Source: Nostoc sp. B(2019) (GTDB lineage: Bacteria > Cyanobacteriota > Cyanobacteriia > Cyanobacteriales > Nostocaceae). Taken from it: a stretch of 64,000 nucleotides of DNA. Each line of letters opens with the position of its first letter. Positions within the stretch are counted from its first letter, which is position 1. The stretch lies in contig NZ_WVID01000010.1 of assembly GCF_010091925.1 (NCBI RefSeq), positions 29,298 to 93,297 on the forward strand, written 5' to 3'. This document shows positions 61,135 to 64,000 of this stretch, piece by piece. A program made the position numbers and the translations under genes. The notes under the pieces are model-generated. The model had not been told where the DNA came from. It saw only the letters and a list, made by a program, of their open reading frames with translations, and made no database searches.

Positions 61135-62775
61135 ATGGACTGGATTACGCTACTGCGATCGCTACAGTCTGATTTTATTAAAAGGTTAACAACTGGTTGT
61201 CTGCTTCATTGTGAAACAGAAGGTCAATATAGTGAATTAACTATAATCTCTGGAGAGAGATTAAAAGCACTACGGGAATTTTGCTGGCTGATGGCTGAAA
61301 AATATAAGCGCGTTTTGCCAGTTCGTGATGTTTTTATTAGCTATCTTAAAGGAAAACTCGGTGAGGAAGTTGTTAAGGAACGTTTAGCCGATTTTATTAC
61401 GGAAGTGGATTATGAAAAGCGATTTGGCGGCGATGGTAAGATAGATTTTACCTTGACTTCTGACCCATCTGTTGGTATTGAGGTTAAATCTCGTCACGGT
61501 AGTATTGACAGAGTGAGATGGTCAATTAGTTCAGAAGAAGTTGAAAAAAATGCAGTTGTAGTCTGTATTTTGATTCAGGAAGAGGTGAGTGAAGCACAAT
61601 CTGAATATCACCTTTTTTTGGCTGGTTTTCTCCCAACCCGGATGATTAAGTTGAGGACTGGTAAGATTTCATTTGGGATAGACCAATTACTATACGGTGG
61701 TGGCTTATGGTGCTATCTAGAACAGTTACAATCTTCTATAAATTATAATTCTTCCAGGCAAGAACCTCTAATTAGTAAATATCCTTTACCGCAGGAAACG
61801 CCATCTAAGGTAACTAATAATCAGTTAATAAAATCTTCTTCTCAACCTAATGTAGATAGTTATTTTGACAATCAGAAAGAAGATTTAAATTTATTTTATA
61901 TAAAAATGGGTGACGAATGTTTCGGCAAAGGAGAATATGTAAATGCAATTACTAACTATAATCAAGCCTTGCAACTTAATCCTAACAATACTGATTTGTA
62001 TTACCGACGAGGTTTAGCGCATTATCAACTAGGAGATTATGAAGGAGCGATCGCAGATTATTCTCAGGCAATTCAGATAAATCTTCATGATGCTAAATCT
62101 TACAATAAACGAGGTTTAGCTTTATATCAACTGGGGCGATTAGAAGAAGCAATTGATGATTATACCCAAGCGATCAGAATTAATCCTAATGTTGCTGTAG
62201 CTTATAAAAACCGTGCTGAAGCACGTTCTCATATAGGAGATAACCAGGGAGCAATTGAGGATTATACTCAAGCTATCAAAATTAATCCCGATTATGCTGA
62301 TACTTCCAAAAGCCGGGGAATCTCTCGTTATCTCTTAGGATATCAGCCGGGATTTACTCAAGCAATTAAGATTAATACTCAAGATGCCAATGCTTATAAA
62401 AATCGTGGTAATGCTCGTTCTGACTTAGGAGATTACGAAGGAGCAATTGAAGATTATACTCAGGCAATCCAAATTAATCCTAATTATGCCGATGCTTATT
62501 ACAACCGTGGTAATGCTCGTTTTGACTTAGGAGATTACGAAGGGGCAATTGAAGATTATACTCAGGCAATTCAAATTAATCCCAACTATGCTGACTCCTA
62601 TTACAATCGTGGTAATATTCGTTTAGAAAAGGGAGATAAACAGGGGGGAATTGAAGATTTTCAAAAAGCAGCAGATATTTATCGGAAAGAAGGCAAGTTA
62701 GAAGCACTTAAAGATACACAGGCAAGAATATTAGACTTAGAAATAGAAGAATCATTAGATATTTTAAACTTCTAA
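61135..62775 (+). CDS. PD-(D/E)XK nuclease-like domain fused to TPR repeats
   Basis: A 546-residue protein. The N-terminal about 200 residues carry a PD-(D/E)XK-like pattern: KLGEEVVKERL (E77/E78), GKIDFTLTSD (D104) and GIEVKSRHGS (E116, K118). The domain has hydrophobic strands on both sides, as in Mrr/Holliday-resolvase-type folds. A linker (about 205-255) leads to about eight TPR units of the GDYEGAIEDYTQAIQINPNY type, two of them almost identical at DNA level (62400-62600). One unit is shortened (LLGYQPGFTQAIKINTQDA), an internal deletion. TPRs bind partner proteins and the nuclease-like domain suggests DNA or RNA cleavage. A DNA-damage or defence role is possible but unproven. No partner gene is adjacent. 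Confidence 0.82.
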   Translation: MDWITLLRSLQSDFIKRLTTGCLLHCETEGQYSELTIISGERLKALREFCWLMAEKYKRVLPVRDVFISYLKGKLGEEVVKERLADFITEVDYEKRFGGDGKIDFTLTSDPSVGIEVKSRHGSIDRVRWSISSEEVEKNAVVVCILIQEEVSEAQSEYHLFLAGFLPTRMIKLRTGKISFGIDQLLYGGGLWCYLEQLQSSINYNSSRQEPLISKYPLPQETPSKVTNNQLIKSSSQPNVDSYFDNQKEDLNLFYIKMGDECFGKGEYVNAITNYNQALQLNPNNTDLYYRRGLAHYQLGDYEGAIADYSQAIQINLHDAKSYNKRGLALYQLGRLEEAIDDYTQAIRINPNVAVAYKNRAEARSHIGDNQGAIEDYTQAIKINPDYADTSKSRGISRYLLGYQPGFTQAIKINTQDANAYKNRGNARSDLGDYEGAIEDYTQAIQINPNYADAYYNRGNARFDLGDYEGAIEDYTQAIQINPNYADSYYNRGNIRLEKGDKQGGIEDFQKAADIYRKEGKLEALKDTQARILDLEIEESLDILNF

Positions 62776-62833
62776 AAAAGCAAATATACCCAGCGATTAG
62801 AAATCGCAGTTCATCTTGCATACAAACAAAGTA

Positions 62834-62873
62834 TGCCTGCGTGGACTCCAGGAATTTGAAACCCACGTAGGCA
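62834..62873. terminator. Hairpin after the nuclease-TPR gene
   Basis: TGCCTGCGTGG and CCACGTAGGCA pair with one wobble around an 18-nt loop, followed by GAATTTT. It can terminate the nuclease-TPR gene on the plus strand or the GDYXXLXY gene on the minus strand. Confidence 0.6.
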
Positions 62874-62935
62874 GAATTTTAAGAGCCAAATTTTCAAGAG
62901 TATGCGGGAATTTATTCTGCGTAAGTCTTTGAAAA

Positions 62936-63592
62936 TTAAAAATAATATTTGCGATCGCGTACCCACATACTTACAGGTACAGCTTGACCTTGTGCATTCA
63001 CTTTAACTTCCACTACTATTGGTTGCGGCTGTCCTGGTTTAATTGGTCGGGCAGTTGAGATATCTTTGTTAATATCGTTCCGTTGATCCTCTGGGATGTA
63101 ATAAGTTTCCAAGCCATAAGTAATCGAATTATAGCCACTATACTGACCTTTCAAGGCTATCTGATTTGCAGCTAGAGAAGTTGGGAACTGTCCACTTACT
63201 CGCACAGGTTTCCAAGCTTGAGGAATTCCACCAGAGGCTTTTTGTTCTTCCAAAATGATGTACAAGCTGGTTCCCCGCGCTAAAGGATCGTATTGTTTGT
63301 TATTACCAGGATTTTGCTTGACCAAATCTGCCCAACCCGGAAGTTTTGTTAAATTATCTGTGCGAGAAATTTCATAGTTTAGTGTTACAGAATAACCCCG
63401 CAGCAAATCGTAAGGATCTACAGGTAGAGTTTGCAAGATAGCCGTTTTGCCTGTAACCAACGTGTAAACTGATTGGGCTGGTACTGACAAGATGATCGCT
63501 GTTTGAATTAGTAGGGGAACCACAAATCGCCAAAGAGTTATGGGTTTTTCTGGAGGTTCATTTTGCAAAAGTAATACTTCGTTAGTTTCCAT
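62936..63592 (-). CDS. GDYXXLXY-motif membrane protein
   Basis: A 218-residue protein with one N-terminal hydrophobic segment (FVVPLLIQTAIILSVPAQSV) and an extracytoplasmic domain. PVDPYDLLRGYSVTLNYEIS matches the GDYXXLXY domain signature (here with D-P-Y-D-L-L-R-G-Y-x-x-L-x-Y). It is annotated in many bacteria next to DUF2157/DUF4401 membrane proteins, as here. The function is unknown; it appears to be part of an envelope complex. It starts with ATG at 63592, 54 bp after the DUF4401-like gene. Confidence 0.85.
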   Translation of the reverse strand: METNEVLLLQNEPPEKPITLWRFVVPLLIQTAIILSVPAQSVYTLVTGKTAILQTLPVDPYDLLRGYSVTLNYEISRTDNLTKLPGWADLVKQNPGNNKQYDPLARGTSLYIILEEQKASGGIPQAWKPVRVSGQFPTSLAANQIALKGQYSGYNSITYGLETYYIPEDQRNDINKDISTARPIKPGQPQPIVVEVKVNAQGQAVPVSMWVRDRKYYF

Positions 63593-63646
63593 AGGAGATA
63601 ATCCTAAAAAGGATTTTTGAATTACTAATTTTTTCCAGTTTTAATC

Positions 63647-64000
63647 TCACGAACGATGAGTTGAAGAAGCTGATGAAGCTGGTAAAGTTGACAAATAGCG
63701 TTCAAACCACAAGCCGGCAAAAATTACAGCAACACCGCATAAGATAAAAACAAAAGATTTGAATAATAAGGCGGTGTCGTATTCCAGCATTCGGCTGATA
63801 ATTTGTAGTGTTAATAAAAATATCCCACCCCAAAAAGCCTGTCGTTGTCCTAACTCCAGCGCTTCACGAACTAGTCCAAACCCTAACACTGCTAAAAGAA
63901 CATTAAACGCAAATATGGGAATGGCTGGAATTGGAGTGATAGCTTGATGAATGAAAATCAATAGGGCAGTTATAACAATCAAACTACCAATAAAGATTGT
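63647..64000 (-). CDS. DUF4401/DUF2157-like membrane protein, C-terminal part
   Basis: The frame is open from the window edge to its stop at 63647, giving the last about 117 residues. It contains at least three transmembrane helices (VITALLIFIHQAITPIPAIP, AFNVLLAVLGFGLVREAL, FKSFVFILCGVAVIFAGLWF), and the C-terminus is hydrophilic. The sequence matches the C-terminal part of DUF4401/DUF2157 membrane proteins, which usually precede a GDYXXLXY gene. The start lies outside the window; TTG 63982 is not a likely start because the frame continues upstream without a stop. Confidence 0.8.
   Translation of the reverse strand, partial: TIFIGSLIVITALLIFIHQAITPIPAIPIFAFNVLLAVLGFGLVREALELGQRQAFWGGIFLLTLQIISRMLEYDTALLFKSFVFILCGVAVIFAGLWFERYLSTLPASSASSTHRS

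Noticed and set aside
62834-62873. Possible tRNA fragment or CRISPR-like repeat near the nuclease-TPR gene
   Set aside because: It is a single hairpin without cloverleaf elements or repeated spacers; treated as a terminator.

Overview
The window looks like a chromosomal segment of a filamentous, probably heterocyst-forming (Nostocales-type) cyanobacterium. The evidence is the frequent HIP1 octamer GCGATCGC, short tandem heptamer repeats and mini palindromes typical of these genomes, and cyanobacterial marker genes: psb27, an SLH-OprB iron-uptake porin, DUF2499/Ycf49, DUF3593, DUF3318, cofH, a GTG-started phoU behind a SphS/SphR pair, several Uma2 nucleases and DUF4058. I see no rRNA, tRNA or CRISPR array, and no full-length transposase gene.

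Layout. 1-0.9 kb: start of a PA14-repeat protein running off the left edge, followed by 1.75 kb of AT-rich non-coding DNA. 2.6-18.3 kb: mostly housekeeping or metabolic genes (mgtE, an SDR, a PGM1-like ATP-grasp ligase, a zinc-ribbon Ser/Thr kinase, pentapeptide protein, M20 peptidase, solute-binding lipoprotein, methyltransferase, Uma2, U32/RlhA-like protein). 18.3-23.5 kb: an accessory island on the minus strand. It holds a TOPRIM (DUF3226) protein with a partner AAA/ABC ATPase broken by one in-frame stop, then a HEPN RNase-like gene overlapping a ParA-like ATPase gene. The two pairs are separated and flanked by copies of a direct repeat derived from the U32 promoter/start region. A DUF4058 gene broken by one in-frame TAG follows. 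23.5-34.1 kb: SH3 protein, UbiD, the pstSCAB phosphate transporter behind an 11-bp-period Pho-box array, a GC-rich GMC oxidoreductase that looks foreign, psb27 and cofH. 34.2-42.4 kb: two GT-C type membrane glycosyltransferases, small conserved proteins, an iron-type porin and a Crp/Fnr regulator. 42.9-45.8 kb: the sphR-sphS-phoU phosphate-sensing operon. 46.3-48.4 kb: two tandem paralogous coiled-coil proteins, with a candidate LexA box upstream. 49-64 kb: hisA, Ycf49-like genes, csaB, Uma2, an AAA ATPase, a retropepsin-like gene split by a highly structured 160-bp mini element, pgeF, birA, an M23 peptidase, riboflavin synthase, a bifunctional nuclease, a ferredoxin-type aldo/keto reductase, another Uma2, a nuclease-TPR fusion, and the end of a DUF4401/GDYXXLXY membrane operon.

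How the genes work together. The pst operon and the sphR-sphS-phoU operon 12 kb away form a complete phosphate uptake and sensing set. The accessory signal concentrates in the 18.3-23.5 kb island, which combines ATPase+TOPRIM and ParA+HEPN modules and so resembles a defence or toxin-type locus assembled in blocks. A second theme is small non-autonomous elements that enter genes: a 43-bp element with a 5-bp target duplication adds 16 residues in frame to a Uma2 gene, and a 160-bp four-hairpin element disrupts a protease gene. Relatives of the second element sit in two intergenic regions.
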